From Oreocharis arfaki (Eukaryota; Chordata; Aves; Passeriformes; Paramythiidae), in the NCBI GenBank assembly GCA_013398015.1, contig VZRR01013402.1:237441-301440 (forward strand): a stretch of 64,000 nt of DNA, given 5' to 3'. The notes beneath the pieces were generated by a model. That model saw nothing but the letters and a program-made list of their open reading frames with translations, ran no database searches and had not been told where the DNA came from. A program made the translations under genes and the position numbers. Shown piece by piece: positions 36,219-50,185 of the stretch. Positions within the stretch are counted from its first letter, which is position 1. The number at the start of each line of letters is the position of its first letter.

Positions 36219-39200
36219 CTGCTCAGGTAGTGCTGAAAGACCCTGTGGCGCCCTGCCCTGCCTAAGGTCGATACTGCTGAAGGGAGGAGCAGTAGGCTGG
36301 GGACTGTCAACTCCGTGACTCAGAGCAATGGAACAAGTGACATGGTATGGGCAGGGGACCGGGAAGGTACTTGGCTGAAGTCTGGATAAGATGTCAGGGT
36401 AAGGAGGAGAAAAATAATGGCACACCAAGGGAAGTGGATGGAAGAGCTGTCAGCTGCTGAGGTGACACTGACACTCTGCAAGAGGCCACCATTTGCCATG
36501 GTGCTGCTGGGCCGGTGACAAGCATCCAAGTGATATCCAATGAACATGTGTCAGAAAATAACATATCACCAATCCCAAACACCAAAAGGAGGAAGCTCTG
36601 GAAGCAAACACTTCCTAGGTAGGAAGTCAGGATATTTCACCAGGATACCCTTTGTCCTGCTGCAGAGGGGGGCTGTGCTGGTCCCCAGGCAAGCCAGCAA
36701 CATCCACCTGGGAGGCTCCTGCTGGCTCCCTTCCAGCAATGAAGGCTGGGCCTCCTTGGAGACATCCTCACATCTTGCCCCACGTGCCCACTCCTGATGG
36801 CCACCAGTTCCTGAGACACCACTAGACCTCAGGGCGCTGGCATGTCTGCGGTGTGGTAGCCAGAAAGCTGCTGCTTTCAGAATATAGCGAAGCAGCACTG
36901 ATTCTTTCAGACACCTTTTTTTTTAAGGACACAATTTCACACCAAATTCCCACCAATTTCACTGGAGCTGACAGAAGCAGCCTGGGAGGTTTCAACCCAA
37001 AGATGTTGCACTGGAAAGCAGCCAGCTCCGGATTTCCAAACAGGTGAGAAAAGGTACTCTTTGAATTTCCTCACGGTTTGAGGTCTATCCTCCCAACAAT
37101 CTGCTGACAAGCTGAGCTCACCAGAGCCTCCAAGAAGTTTTACTTTATGGCACCGGGCAGTTTTCCAGGGAAACACTGCAGTACGCTTCCCGCCTGAAGG
37201 CATGGGCACGCACACAAGCTCCTGAGGGCAAGACAGGGTGTGAAGGCACAGGGCTGCACCTCTTCTGCCCCAACTGCCCAGCCAAATTCTCTCCTTCCAG
37301 CCCAGATGCGGAGCAGCTCAGCCCAACGCATGGCAGAGAAGCTCACTGTGGGGCAAGGGCAGGAGGGGGGACAGTCACCACAGAGAAATGGAGGCACTGT
37401 CAACCCACAGCCTTGCTTTGCTCACCCAGGCGTGTTTGTGTAACCATACCCACTTGCTCAGAGCCCCAGGCTCCAGGGGGAGAAGGTGCTTGCAACATGC
37501 TGAGCACGTTATGAAACCCTCCCAGACATTTTGCTCAGCAGTAACTACAATGCCCCATGTTACCTACACTGTTTCCAGCACAAATCCAAACCATAACCCC
37601 ATACCTGCTATCATGAAGAAAATTAACTCTATACCAGCCAAACCAGCACATGTATTTTCACAGAACTATTAGTTACAGTAATAACTAATTTTACAGTGAA
37701 GCAAAGGAAGAGCAAGTAGGAGGCCTTGGAGATTATCAAGCTTTTGGAGAGAGCATGCGGCACGAAAAGGAGGAAGGAGAAGTTCCGTAGGTACATACAT
37801 CTTCTCTCTATCTGATTTACAGTAGATACTGATTTGCAGTAGAACTACTGACTGGAAAAGGAAACCATCAGATGGGAACTGACCTGGCAGTGCTCTCTTT
37901 ATGTTGCAGACCACACAGTTTGGCCCTATCACTCTTACCTGTCCTTGCCTAAGTCCTTAGTAGCAACACAACGTTATCTTACTAACTGTCTTAACATATT
38001 GACTTAAAATATAACAATTGCAAATAATTTTGAAGGCAACTAGCCTGCAGACAAAAATACATAAAAACAGTGTAGGACCAGTGAGCAAACAACTCACTAA
38101 CAAAAAGAAGAAAAGAGTGGGTTGTCATACATTTTAAACTAACAATGATCACTAAACTAGCAAGCTTATAAATTTTGCAGACATGGCTTCCCTCATAATC
38201 CATCATATTCAGCCCTGAGATCCACCTCCCATCTGCTATTTTTCAGAACAGTCTTCAGTCTGTATCCAGTAGATGGTTCCCGTCTATTAATTCCCACTTT
38301 TCAATCAACACAGTATGAGATCATTTTTTCAGAGAGAGCATGCACGAGCAAGAGCAACTTGATTAAAATGGAAAGATATTTTGTTTGTTTATTCAGATCC
38401 TCTACCTAGTCTTCCCCCTCCCACACCATATCAGCACTTCAATTTTTCCCTGGGAGCAGCAATTATCAATTTGATCAGCAAAATGCCTGACTAAAGATTT
38501 ACTGCAAAACACAGAACAATATGAAGAGCAGTAAGAGGCTTTCCCCTGGTTCATCCACCACCTCAGTGCTCGTGACTACGATAGGTGCACCTACACTGCC
38601 AAATAATTTACCTCCCTGGTTCACTCCCTGGTCCTGGTGCCCTCATCAGCCGTACCACACATGCATCACTGTGTGCTTGGACTCTCTTCTGAAGGAGACC
38701 GACTGCTTCCCTCTGAGGAAAAGCCAAGGCGCAGCTCTGTGGATGGACTGCCCTAAGGATGTCACAGCAAGGATGGGACTAGACCAATAGTGGCTTCTCC
38801 TGCTCTCCACCATCCCAACCAGCTTCCTGTCCTCAGACAGCCTCTGAATGCCCCACACCCCAGAGCATGCAGCACACTTTTGGCATAATGCTATAAAAAC
38901 ACCAGTCTTGCAGGCAGCAAAGCAGCCTTCACATTACTTCAGACACTTTGAACTGAAGCCACAAAAATATAATTATGATCTTAGAGCCATGGGGGCATCG
39001 GACCCAGGTCAAATGTTAGGCAGCACAAACACAAACAGTTCACTCCAGAGGCAAAAGAGGTGTGGATACATCTGTAAGGAACACTCCTCGGGGCAGATCC
39101 TTTAGCAGTGTAGACTACTTTAAACAAGGATTTTTTAATTGTGCATTATGTGAGTTGCTGTCGTTACAGTCTCAATATATTTTGAGCATTTCAAACAGCC

Positions 39201-42200
39201 TGCTCCAGGCTGAAGTTTTCCATACAAAGCTACTGCTTGTTATTCTTTCTGTCATCTTTTCAACAGAACCAGTATGTGGACTCCCTGCACAGTCTACAGC
39301 AAGCTACTCACCACATTTATATCACCTCTTCCCACTGCCTCAGCAGTCCCATTTCTGTGTCCCTGGTTATAGAAGAGAAGAGCCAACTTCAGCTCTTACA
39401 CGAAGTGGTTGCTGCACTGGGACACCTCTGCACATACCTACCTACTCACACAGAGATTCAAGGAGTGAAAATCTGGAGCAGACACATGTCTTTGGAGGCA
39501 CGTGTGCTTCAGGGACATCTACTACGTGACCTTCTGTTGTGGGAGTGACAGGATGTGCATGTGTGTGATTTTTACAGGGAAACTGAGCACTTCAAACTTC
39601 TCCCAGGCCTTGGGACTGATGAATGTCTCTGAGCTCCTCCTTGGGCACGGCACTAAGAAGTGGCAGGGAGGCACACACCTTCTTGTGCCAGCACCCTGCC
39701 ATCTAATGGCCAGGCTTCAGATGCACAGGTGAATCAAGTTTTACCTTTCTGCCTCCACCGTCCTAGATCCTAGAGATAGAAAAGTCTGTTTAAACTACCT
39801 TAGGTCATATCTTGTCAGCAAAGAAGTATTCCTACTGGCTTACTTCAAGGTGTTTTGTCATACATCTTAATAACAGGGTTAATACCTCACCTAAAAGTAC
39901 CTTTTGTTATAGTTACTCCACAGTGCCTTACTAATTCAGCCTAAATAATTCCTTCCTTTGTTTGGTGAATTCACACCATTTAAATACTTGCAGGCTTCAT
40001 CTGTATCTCTCACTCAGTCATTATTTAGCATCATCTTCCCTTTTGTAAAGGAATTCCCACGTTCTCCTCTCCGTTCCCTTCTGACAAGACCTCTCCAGCA
40101 AAGACGTGTCCAGAGCTGGACACAATTTCCCTGCTCCACTCACAAACAGCAGGTCTGCTGCCTCATTGCTTTGTTCCACGATACATTTGCTCACACAGAA
40201 ACTGCACAGAGCTTTTCTGAGCCACTCTAACACCACAAACTTGTCGTACTTGTTGTCCACTTCCATTCCTACACGTATTTGTTTTTTCTTTCTACCGCCT
40301 TCCCAGTACAATATATTAATTTCAGGTTATTAAATGTATTTGTTTGCATTTGGCAGTTCGTTGAAGCTCTGAGCAACCGCTCATGAGATGAAATGGCTCC
40401 AAGCTTCTGGCTTTCCTGTACTTCAAACAGCATGCAGCTGGAAATACTACAGTCATTAGGCCTTCAAAACATGTTTTTCTGAGTGCTAACACAGACACAC
40501 AGTGCTGCTCTGTAGCCAGATATTTAATGCGGTGAATCCAAGCAGCTTCTGGTTTCTTATTCCAAGTAATCCTTTTCCATTTTACAAAATAAAAAAGCCC
40601 CTTCGTCATAAAAATTACTGCTGTTATTAATTATGTTTAAAGTTAACTTCTTTAGCACCTCTATCAATTAGGAAAAACACCCAGGAAAGACGCTACAGAA
40701 AGATGGATTATAAACCCTACAAGAAAGTTGAATTATAAGGCTATCTTGTAGATGATCTGGAAATTTAGAGAATAATGAGGTTAGATGCCCAGAAACCCTG
40801 CCATTATATAACTACTTAAAATATTCATGAGTAGTAGCATAGAGCTTGATCTATACCAGGCTTGTGCCAGATGCTCATCACCCTTTCACTGTTTTGCCTC
40901 CTGTTGTTCTCAACTATGGAATTAACCGTAATAGATTTCATTTTATATCTTGCTGTCATCTTAAGTTTCTTCACAGCAACACCACTTTTTTTGTATCTAC
41001 AAACCTGATTATTATCATTCTGTACAGATGTTACTATGAGGAGATGCATCATAAATTTCAGTTAATGCCTACCACAAACAACCACTTCTCTCTAGCTGTA
41101 TTTCTAGCCCTCATTTGCATAGGAAAAATCACAATCTAACAACAAAAAACAATTTGGTTTGGTACAAAACAACTGGAACATGTACTGATCTGCTTTCTAA
41201 AACCTCATTTCAAAGGAAGAACACATTTTGTCATTTCATCACTTGGAGACTATTCAAATTACAGAAGCTCTTTTTTATTCTGTAATTTGAAGACCAAACT
41301 GAAATTTTGTCAGTTACTATTTTTGTGAAACTGAACTCCCTGGGCTGATAGTGATGTTTGAAAAAAACCCCCAAACTTGGTAAAATATTAATGTAAGATG
41401 TACTCCTTTAAGGTTGGGGGTTTTTTTCCCATTTTTTGGCCTTTTAAAAAAATTCATCAGAAAAGCTGATTATTACCATCCAGCCACTGGGTGGCACCTC
41501 TACATAGATGCCAGGTGTGCCCCAACAAACCCATGATGCCTTCAATAATCACTCCATTCCTCCCACAGCCAAGTGCTGACATTACATCAGCTTTGTGTAC
41601 ACAGCCATGTTTGGGAGACAGTCAAAGCTGGTTACTAAATACTGGCTTTGTAAAATATTCCTGGAATTTTCCGCTGCAATTTTTCAACTCCTAACTTCGG
41701 GGAAAAATGAATCTCTATAGAGAAACCTCTCAGAGAAACCCGATTCTTTGAATATGTGTAGGTATGGACAACTTTTGATAGCATATGAAATTGTTTTGAC
41801 GGATGTGCCAGAGCAAGTATATAATGAACTTTGTTGCTTTGTAGCAATATAAAACAAATCATGTCTAATATTACAGTAGCATCCAACAAGCCCAAGCAAA
41901 GTTAAATTCCAGTTTTGGTGGGCAATGAACGAATAATGTCCTTGCCCCTGAGGTCAGTTGTCACTATGCTGCACTGGACTATCTCAATGAGTGAAAAGCT
42001 CATCTTGATATTTATACTCTGGTCTAGCTTTAAAGCACTGTATAAACAATAATCATGACATTGAGTTACCTAACACAGGTAATATCTCATTTTGTATAGT
42101 AAGAAGCTCAAAGAACCAGATGAAGCTGTTTGACTGAGGAGACGAAAAGCCAGCATCACTCATTTCTTTAAACACACGATGCTTGTCTTTCTTTGTTCAT

Positions 42201-45200
42201 GTTGAGTCACCATGACTTGAGGAACAGAAACATCACGTTACTGCATCATTTTACTACCTTCTGTAGCTACATTGGGAGATACAGAATAGTGCTTACAAAT
42301 CCAGGGACATGAAAATGCTTTTGAACATACAGACTCACACTTGCAGCATTTCCCCACCTGCTCTTTTCTGTGAGTTTTAGCATTTTGGTTCAAAGTTACG
42401 GTTGAAAAAAAATCAGCACAGTTTGTGCTCTTAACTCTCTTAAGTTTGTTGTGAACATCTAGTAATCTGCCTCGGACAAAAGTTCTGCTTTAGTGGAAAC
42501 AAAGCAGAACGTCGAGTAAGTCCAATTCATCTGGACAATCCTAAATACAGCGCAATTCCAGCTACAAGTAGGAAAGTCTTTAATTCTTGGGAAAAAAAAA
42601 GTTTCTGCCCACAAGAAGGGATAAAACAGGTTTGCATGTACCAAAACAAGCCTCTCAAGTTCCCAGTGTCCAGAGGCAGGAAAGGCAGTGCAGGATGTGT
42701 ACAGAGGCAGCAGGGAGGGATGCACTGTTACACACACCTGAGCACAAGGCCTTGTGGTGGGGACACCACTTGTCACACAGAAATGCATGACCACAGCTCC
42801 AGGCTGCGGCTGGGGACTGAAGCTGACAGGAAGCTCCCGTTCAGCATGAGGTCCCAGAATGGCCTTTCAGCAGTCTAATGCTCTCCCCTGCTCCAGCCTC
42901 TCCTGCACCCACGGGGCCAGTGAGGGGACCCTGTGCAGGTCCTTGAGCCCAGCACGAGGGTGAGTCCTTGGGAGCACAGCCTGAGAGCGAAGAAAGGGCC
43001 AAATGAATGAGATGCAACCAGGACTTGTGAGGTTTGGCTGGTGCTGCATAAACTCATCCATTTATCTATGCATCAAAATCTTCATAGACCACACCCTGCA
43101 ATTTCAGCAAAGGAACTCACCTAAAATGAGTTGATTTCATGAGCTAAATTAGCCCACTGTCTAGAACAAAGACAAGCAACTAGTGTGGTACCAGCCATTT
43201 CACATTTACATCAATTATGCTGAGCCCAATTGAAACTCAGACTTTTGGCAACAAGGCACTGAGCCACCTTTTGCTCAGAAAATAACACAGTGGCTTACAT
43301 TCAATGGAGATTCGTGATTACAAATTGCATTAATGTAAGCTTATTATGCCACTTCTGAATATCAACAATCTAAATACCTAGGTATCCTACAGTTACAAAC
43401 ATGCTGCAGAAAAAAGCAATCACATTTTTTTAAAGAGGCACTACAGAGGCACCAATTAAGAATGTAGACTTAGCTTTGTAAATTTAGGTTCGAAAACTGG
43501 CCATTAAAATTTTACTGAGCTCTAAGAAGAAAGGAAGAACAATTTACTACAATGATTAAACAACTTCTTTTTAATGTCAGGAATGGAAAACTGAATTGAA
43601 ATGATATATTTGGTAAGAAGTAGTAGGAAAACATAGAGTTATACTTAGATAAGTCAGTTCATGTAATATGAGATGTTTTGCTGCTTCCAGACTTAATAAT
43701 GGACTTATCATTTCAGGCTTTAAGTAATTATAACTTTATTGAAAAAGATACCACTATGGATTTTTTCATTTGCCTGAAAACATGCATCTGCAGAGACTTT
43801 AATATAAATCCTAGATTAATTACTTTCATTTAAACTCCCTGCATATTTCAATATGGAGCCTCTGAGTGAAGCATCATTTCTTAAAAGATGACAATACTGA
43901 ATCACAGTTTATGAGTGTTTAACGGGCCAGGTCCATGACTCTCATGTCTTAGAGCAAACAATCTTCATCTTTTATGTGTATATACAGTTATATTTACGAA
44001 AACAATTTAAAAATGCTTTAACACAGACATCTTTATAGCTACAACTTGTAAAAATTTATCCTCATACTTCATATAGCTTTTCAAGTCACATGTCCAGCAG
44101 AAGTAGCAGTTCAGAGAAGTCTTGAAAAGTATTAAACCTTTCAACAGGATAACAATGGAGAAGATGAAAAGGTGACTCAAAAACTTGTATCAATTGCAGT
44201 CACAGATGCATTACAGAAAGTGATTTTTATCACAAATTCTAGCACAGCACCAATGTAAGATACCATTTCACAGTACATTCCACAGCCCTACAGATTATCA
44301 TCAGAGCTCTTCATTCTCACATTCCTTTAAAAGCCATTAATACAGTTATTTAAGTTGTCAAAAGTTACACATAAAAATAAACACATGGATGTGGATGGGT
44401 TTTCTACATACCTCCACAGAGGTCGGGCTTTCTGCCAGTTCAAACAGACATCGTAACATGGATTTACACTATGAAGTGCTTCTTTGAAGTCACATTGGCT
44501 TCTTCTGAAGGACTAGCTTACCGAGTAAATAGCAGCAGAATTCAGGATTCCTTCTGGATACAAGCTCACTGAAGGCAGCCTACCTGCATCTCTGCATCTT
44601 TACAGAGCCAGAAGACCACGGGCTTCACTTTCAGAGTTTGTTTTGCTTCACCTTCCCAGGAATGAGCTGTCTCCTGACAGTATCTCTGCCTCTTGTCAAA
44701 TCCATTTACCACTCCCCTGTTTCAACTCCTTCTCTTTTCCACAGCTACCAAAAGGGATCTTGCAGGCAGTGAGAGAAGATAAAAGAAAGGATGTAGAAAG
44801 CAGAAGAGAGGGGGAAATGAAAAATGAAAATGGGAGGCTCCTGGGAAAGGAGGTGCAGACAAACTAGGGAGAATATTTTTTCAACTGGGACACTGACAGC
44901 CCAGTTAATTTCGTGCAAGGCTTTGTTATTTAAAATGATGAGCATTTTGTTACAATTCAGTACACTTACTTAATGTTGCTTCCACTCTGCTCATTAAGAG
45001 CTCTCTTCTGGATTACTAATCAACAAGGCCTTCAACTCTTGGTTTTGAACAGCTCATCTTCCAGCCTCAATGCTTGATCATCCTAGAATGCTTAAATACC
45101 TCCTGAGCAGGAAACACCTTCACGTTAATTATATTAAATGTCTGAGCTGGAGCCTGCCAAGCAGTTCTGAACACAGTAAACCAGGCACAGACTCTTTGTG

Positions 45201-45701
45201 ATGAGTAAAAACAGTGTGCTCCTATAATGGAATCATTACATGTAAAGAAAAATCCTCAGAAAAAACTAACTAAGGTCTTAACTTTGAGGAAGCTGGTTAC
45301 AACAAACTATTTCTATCTCTGGCACTGATCTGTGGCCACACCTCTATAAAAGAAATAAGTTTATCTTGTCTCTTAGATTTAACGAACAGCCAGAGCAGAG
45401 GTGGATAATCTCAATGCACATGCACTTCTGCATGAAAACAAGTTTGATTTGTCCCCCACAAGCATGAACTTTCAGCCACACCTACTCTTCTGTTTGGGTC
45501 AAGTCTATAATTAATGAAATCTCCGTGTGACAAGCAAATTTTTATATCATCCTCCTTATCTTTGATTAAAGATATCATCTATAAAACTATAAGATTACTA
45601 TGGTAGTGTTTGAAGAAGTGTTTGATTTAAAATAAAAACTTAAGAGAGCGAACTCACTCTTAATAGCCCACAGCTATAGCATCGCATATTCTTATGTGTA
45701 C
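36219..45701 (-). other. Unassigned interval upstream of the 36.1-kb exon; intron if the 45.7-kb start exon is real
   Basis: About 9.5 kb. The part 36.3-37.5 kb is richer in GC, with no matching repeat that I recognise. An ancient CR1-like trace lies at about 39.95-40.3 kb. A plus-strand frame at 39237-39548 is noted as a finding. The rest (37.7-39.0 and 40.4-45.7 kb) is AT-rich with no feature seen. Confidence 0.45.
39950..40320 (-). mobile_element. Degenerate CR1/L3-like trace, minus orientation
   Basis: Blocks such as GTGTCCAGAGCTGGACACAA, CTGCCTCATTGCTTTGTTCC and TTGTCGTACTTGTTGTCCAC recall the interior of a reversed CR1-type element (the tract around CCAGAACTGGACACAG and the later 'TTGTTGTCCACC' block). 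Divergence is high and the ends are unclear. Confidence 0.45.
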
Positions 45702-45737
45702 CTGACCTGGTCTGTACCAAGCAGGAGTAGCCTCCAT
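45702..45737 (-). CDS. CRYBG1: Possible first coding exon of the distal CRYBG1 transcript (12 codons)
   Basis: A minus-strand ATG at 45735-45737 in the context ACACCATGG, a full Kozak match, opens a frame MEATPAWYRPGQ that runs into CAG followed by GTACAC (donor 45696-45701). It ends in phase 0, compatible with the phase-0 acceptor at 36219-36220. A second donor, CAG followed by GTCAGG, would end the exon at 45707 in phase 1, compatible with the acceptor at 36233-36234. A different minus frame across the same bases, from about 45875 down to the donor, is also open for more than 50 codons (including FLDDEELKHDTYC), so the exon could instead be longer and read otherwise. The evidence is start context, donor and phase only; no family match. 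Confidence 0.33.
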
Positions 45738-48700
45738 GGTGTTTGCTGAAGGAAGGAATTTTCATTGCAGTAAGTGTCATGCTTCAGCTCTTCATCATCA
45801 AGAAATGAATTGTTTCGGTACAGCACTCGGTGACAAACTGCATCGTTCAAGTGTGCGTGAACACCAGCTCAGGGAGCTTTATGGGCTTCCAGTGCGCAAG
45901 CTGCTGAAAGCTTCAAGTCTTAAAATGTCCATGTGACCATTAAAAAACAAACAAAACCCCAAAAGCTCAACATACAAAGTTTTCTGGTGTTCTTTTGGAG
46001 CCAAAGCTGTTGGTACCACCCAAGTGTCTCAGTAGGTTAAGTAGCTCTGTTTGGCTCTGGGTCTTACGCAAGACATTTAATTGACAGTTGAGTTACAAAG
46101 AGTAATTAAGCAAACATCTCGAATCACAAAAAATAATTCTACTGCCATTTCAATCACATTTTAATTTCAAAATAGTTCACACAGTAAACTTTATCCTAAA
46201 GCATCATGTGGTACAAATGCATTATGAGCCTTGGACTTTACACATTAAATGCAAGCCGTTCTGGAGCCAGTTCAAAGACCGACTTAAGTCATCTAGAATG
46301 TCCTATTTACAATAGCTGACTACAGAGTCATCTGCCAGCAACTCTGTAGTTACCTGCTAAAACCTTCTATTTTAATTTCTGCATTTGCCTACTTTCAACC
46401 CTCTAAGGGCTAGAACCAGTTTAACAAGGCATTTATCTCGTCATTTGTGACCCAGATGGGGCAACTCATTCACAAGGGACAAGAAATCAGAATCTCACAC
46501 AGATAAAGCCTCCAGATCTGGGGGCAAAACATTTTTGATACTCAGTTTGAGACAGCAGAGTATTTTGTCTCAGTGATTTTTCCATGTATAATGTAAACCC
46601 CTCCTTTCCTAAAAATATACCTGCAGCTGAAGGAGCCACAGATTTCTTTCCAAAACCCTAAGTAATCTCCAAAAGAGAGCATGAGTAAACAACTGAGGTA
46701 ATCAACACTCTCTCACTAGAATCAGTTATGCAAGTGAAAAGAAAGAAAGCTGTCATGTTTTCATTGTATTACATACACAGTGAAACAAGTGACAATTTCA
46801 AAATCTTTGGACCCAGTCTCCAAACCCAGACCTTCAAGCATTCTAAAAGCCTCCTCTAGGCTGCTGTGTGCAATAAATGCACATGTGAAGATGCAGTGAA
46901 CCTGGCAGCAGACCTTTGGGTCTGCAAAGTTTCTTCCTGCAAAGATACAGACCCTGAAATCTCTGTCAAGAGATATTCATTAACCATAATGCAGAACTGT
47001 ACTTTTTTCTGTCTTCAAATGCAATAATACCAACTTCAAAGAAATCAAGGATCAGGAAGAGGTAACTAAGAATGACAAATAATTCCTAAATATTTGAAAT
47101 TTATTTTTGAGATAGATTATTTCATTAGTTTAAATGTTGTAAAATAGAAAATGACAGATATAAAAATAAAATGGCATGCTTTTGCAGAAGCGTCATTAAA
47201 AAATAGCCTTATTGAAAGACCTCAGCTGATCTGCTTCTATCAGAAGGCAGCACTGTAGCCTGGTCTGTAAGTCTGCTAATTAGAAATCTTTAACATAAGA
47301 AAAGTAAATGAAACACACCATTTTCTATTAACATTTCCATTAATTAACAGGAAAAAAAACCAGGAGCTACAGAAACAAGAGGACTCTGAAGTCTTGGTTT
47401 CCCTAATGAGAGCTAGTTCAACATAATTTTAATAATTTCAGTCTCACTAATTAACACATGCAGTAACAATTATTAGGAACTTCAGAACAACAATAGCTGT
47501 ACCTGGAAGCAAGACCCTATATCCTTCTCAGGCAATGGTCTACGAGGTAAGTTCTGTTGTACAAAATAACTTACATGAGTATCCCCAATACACCTCTTCC
47601 TCAAGGATGTGTCAGAAGACTAGTGAAAATGGAGGCAATAAACACGAGTCAAGCTTTACAAATTTCAGCACAAAAATCTAGAATTAACAACCTGCATTTT
47701 ACACACCCACCTCATTACGGGTGTGAAGCCATTAAAAGTTTATGTGCTTACCACGTAAGTCTGTATAATTTAATATTACCCCAAATCCATTTTTATCCTC
47801 CCAGTATTTATCAGAAGTCACAAAATAGGTTAAAATGAAACATCAGTCTCGTAACAAAAAATTTCTAGCTAAGGTATAGCTGGTATAGCCAAACACCTCC
47901 CCGTGTTAATTGGCATAAAACAAATTAATGAAAGCAGTTGTGATGCAGAAGAAAAGATGGAAACCCTCTAGAAGATAAATACAAGAAGGGGCAAACCAAA
48001 CTGATTATGTTATACTCTGCTTTCCTTTTGCTTGATTCTATGTCCTTAGTCATTCTTTTTTAATGCTCCACTAGGCAAATACTCGAAGAGTTGGCTCAAA
48101 AGTCAGTTTTGCTAAAGAAACTTGGGCAGGCACTTGGTAAACTCTTTCTGTTTAAAGGCTCTTCTCATCCCAAGTAAAAAGGCACACAGTTTTCATTAAA
48201 GAAAAGCCTCAGTTCCCCCTTGGTTTTGTAAGCCACATGCAGCAGCATTTCTGCACTGCACTCTGCACACAGGTACAAGAAAACAGAGAAGTGCCCTGGA
48301 AAGCCTGGGCAGACGGAACCATGGACTGCAACACCAGAAGATGCAACAGGACTGAAGGGTTTTGTTTTACAGCTAACTTTTTGAACTAGAACTGTCTGTC
48401 CTCCTCAACCATCACCTTCATAATTAAATTGTAATTTCGGCTAAATTAAAGGATAGTGGAGCAGCATAAAAGGAAAGGTGCAAAACTAGCCAAAATAAAC
48501 ACATTTAGGACAGATTATTGAGCCGATGTGAATAATGAGACTGTTCCAGTATATGAGACATAAAGAAATCAGAGTGGAAGAAGTAAAATACTTCTGAAAG
48601 TATGAGAGATGAAGGAGTGTGAGGACTTCTTCAACAATTAACAGAAGAAGGACTCCTCAAGCCATTTTTCTAATCATGTATTCTTCTTGGAGGAAATGGA

Positions 48701-50185
48701 AAGAAGTTTCAGGAAAAATTAATTTGTATAAACATTAAAAATTGTCTGCAGTGATTCAATCTTTTGCAATTTGTTGTGTTCCATTGCACTTGTTCTATGT
48801 AGGTACCATCTAAAAATGCAAACTCAAATATTAAGTAATACAATGTAATCAACAGGTAAAGTGCATTAAAGCCAAAAGAAAAGGGTGTAAGAACTAAAAT
48901 CTAGTACCATTTGCTCTGCAATTATGCTGAGAATCTTTTGAGTCTCACTGTGGTAAGCTCTGTACCAAAAGGTGTGTATGTCCAGTTAGAGGGAAGGGAG
49001 GAGACACAACTGCACTGGAACATCTGCAATCATCCTAACAGTTTCAGCCCAGCAGCTGCTTCATCAGGTTTATCACCACCAAGACCCAGCATCTGCCAGG
49101 GAAGACTTGTGGCAGGAGGCACCAACATGACATAACAGCTGCTGCGAACATCAAAGCCACTGAGACGATGTGAGCAAGCTCCCAGGAGTCATCCAAGACA
49201 GACACAACATAGGCACCTCCATGGTCCTTCAAATCAGGATCATGGGATGATAGTGACAGTCACACCAAGGCACTTCTAGCAGCCTCCAGGGTAGCAGATG
49301 TATCAGTGGTAACACTTCACTACTACCTAAGCGATGCAGGACAGCAGGGAATGTCACACTGCAGTAAGATATGATCAGCTATTTGCTTGGACACAGATTT
49401 GTGTCCAAATTCATGCTTACATGGATTAAGAAATACAGACAGGGAAGTTCAACAAGTATTTAAAAAGAAAGTCCTCAAGGGAAAAAGAAAACTTAAACAA
49501 GAGAGTGAAATAATGTTAGATGTGCAAAGCTGTATTTCATTAAAGCATTAAAAAGACACTATTTAGCGTATTTTTTAAACAAAGTGGGGCACATTTTTCT
49601 CTAATTATGAGATAAAGCATACTGGGCAAAACCAGCCTTTCCTATCTTTCCTAGGCAATCTTATTAAGCTCCGCAGTCTAGGATTCATTTTTTCCTTGCT
49701 CTAAGCTTACTAACTTACAAATGTTTTAATTTGTAAAAATTATCAAGGACTTTTCTAAAACTAAGTTGCAGCTCTGACCTCATGTGCACCCCAGGCAGTT
49801 CATTTCCAGAGCTTTCAAAATACAACATCATTTTAAAATTATTTTTTAAAAAAATTCAGCCTTAAACTTCCTTTATTAATTTGGCAATTCCTACATTAAA
49901 GATTCTGTGTGGGGTTTAAACATACATAAAACCATATTGTTCATCAGCTCTGTATAAGAAAATATTCATTTTTTTTGCAAACTGGATTATTTCATAGTGA
50001 CTTTTCTGATCTTCCAAGACACAGCTGTTTGGTTTTTCTCTGTCTTCCAGAGTATGTATGTGCAAAAAAACTCACCACACGTTCAACTATCAAGGTTCTT
50101 CCACCAATTTTTCAGGCCACAAAGTGATATAATAAATATTTCAGTGAAGAACAAATCATTAACTATGGAAAAGCACCTAAGGGCA
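45738..50185. other. Unassigned upstream flank
   Basis: AT-rich sequence beyond the possible distal start exon. The short frames (45736-45936 plus, 47557-47838 plus, 48911-49135 plus) have no recognisable product or splice context. No repeat tail, LTR or CpG island was seen. It may contain 5' untranslated exons or enhancers that cannot be recognised from sequence alone. Confidence 0.4.
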
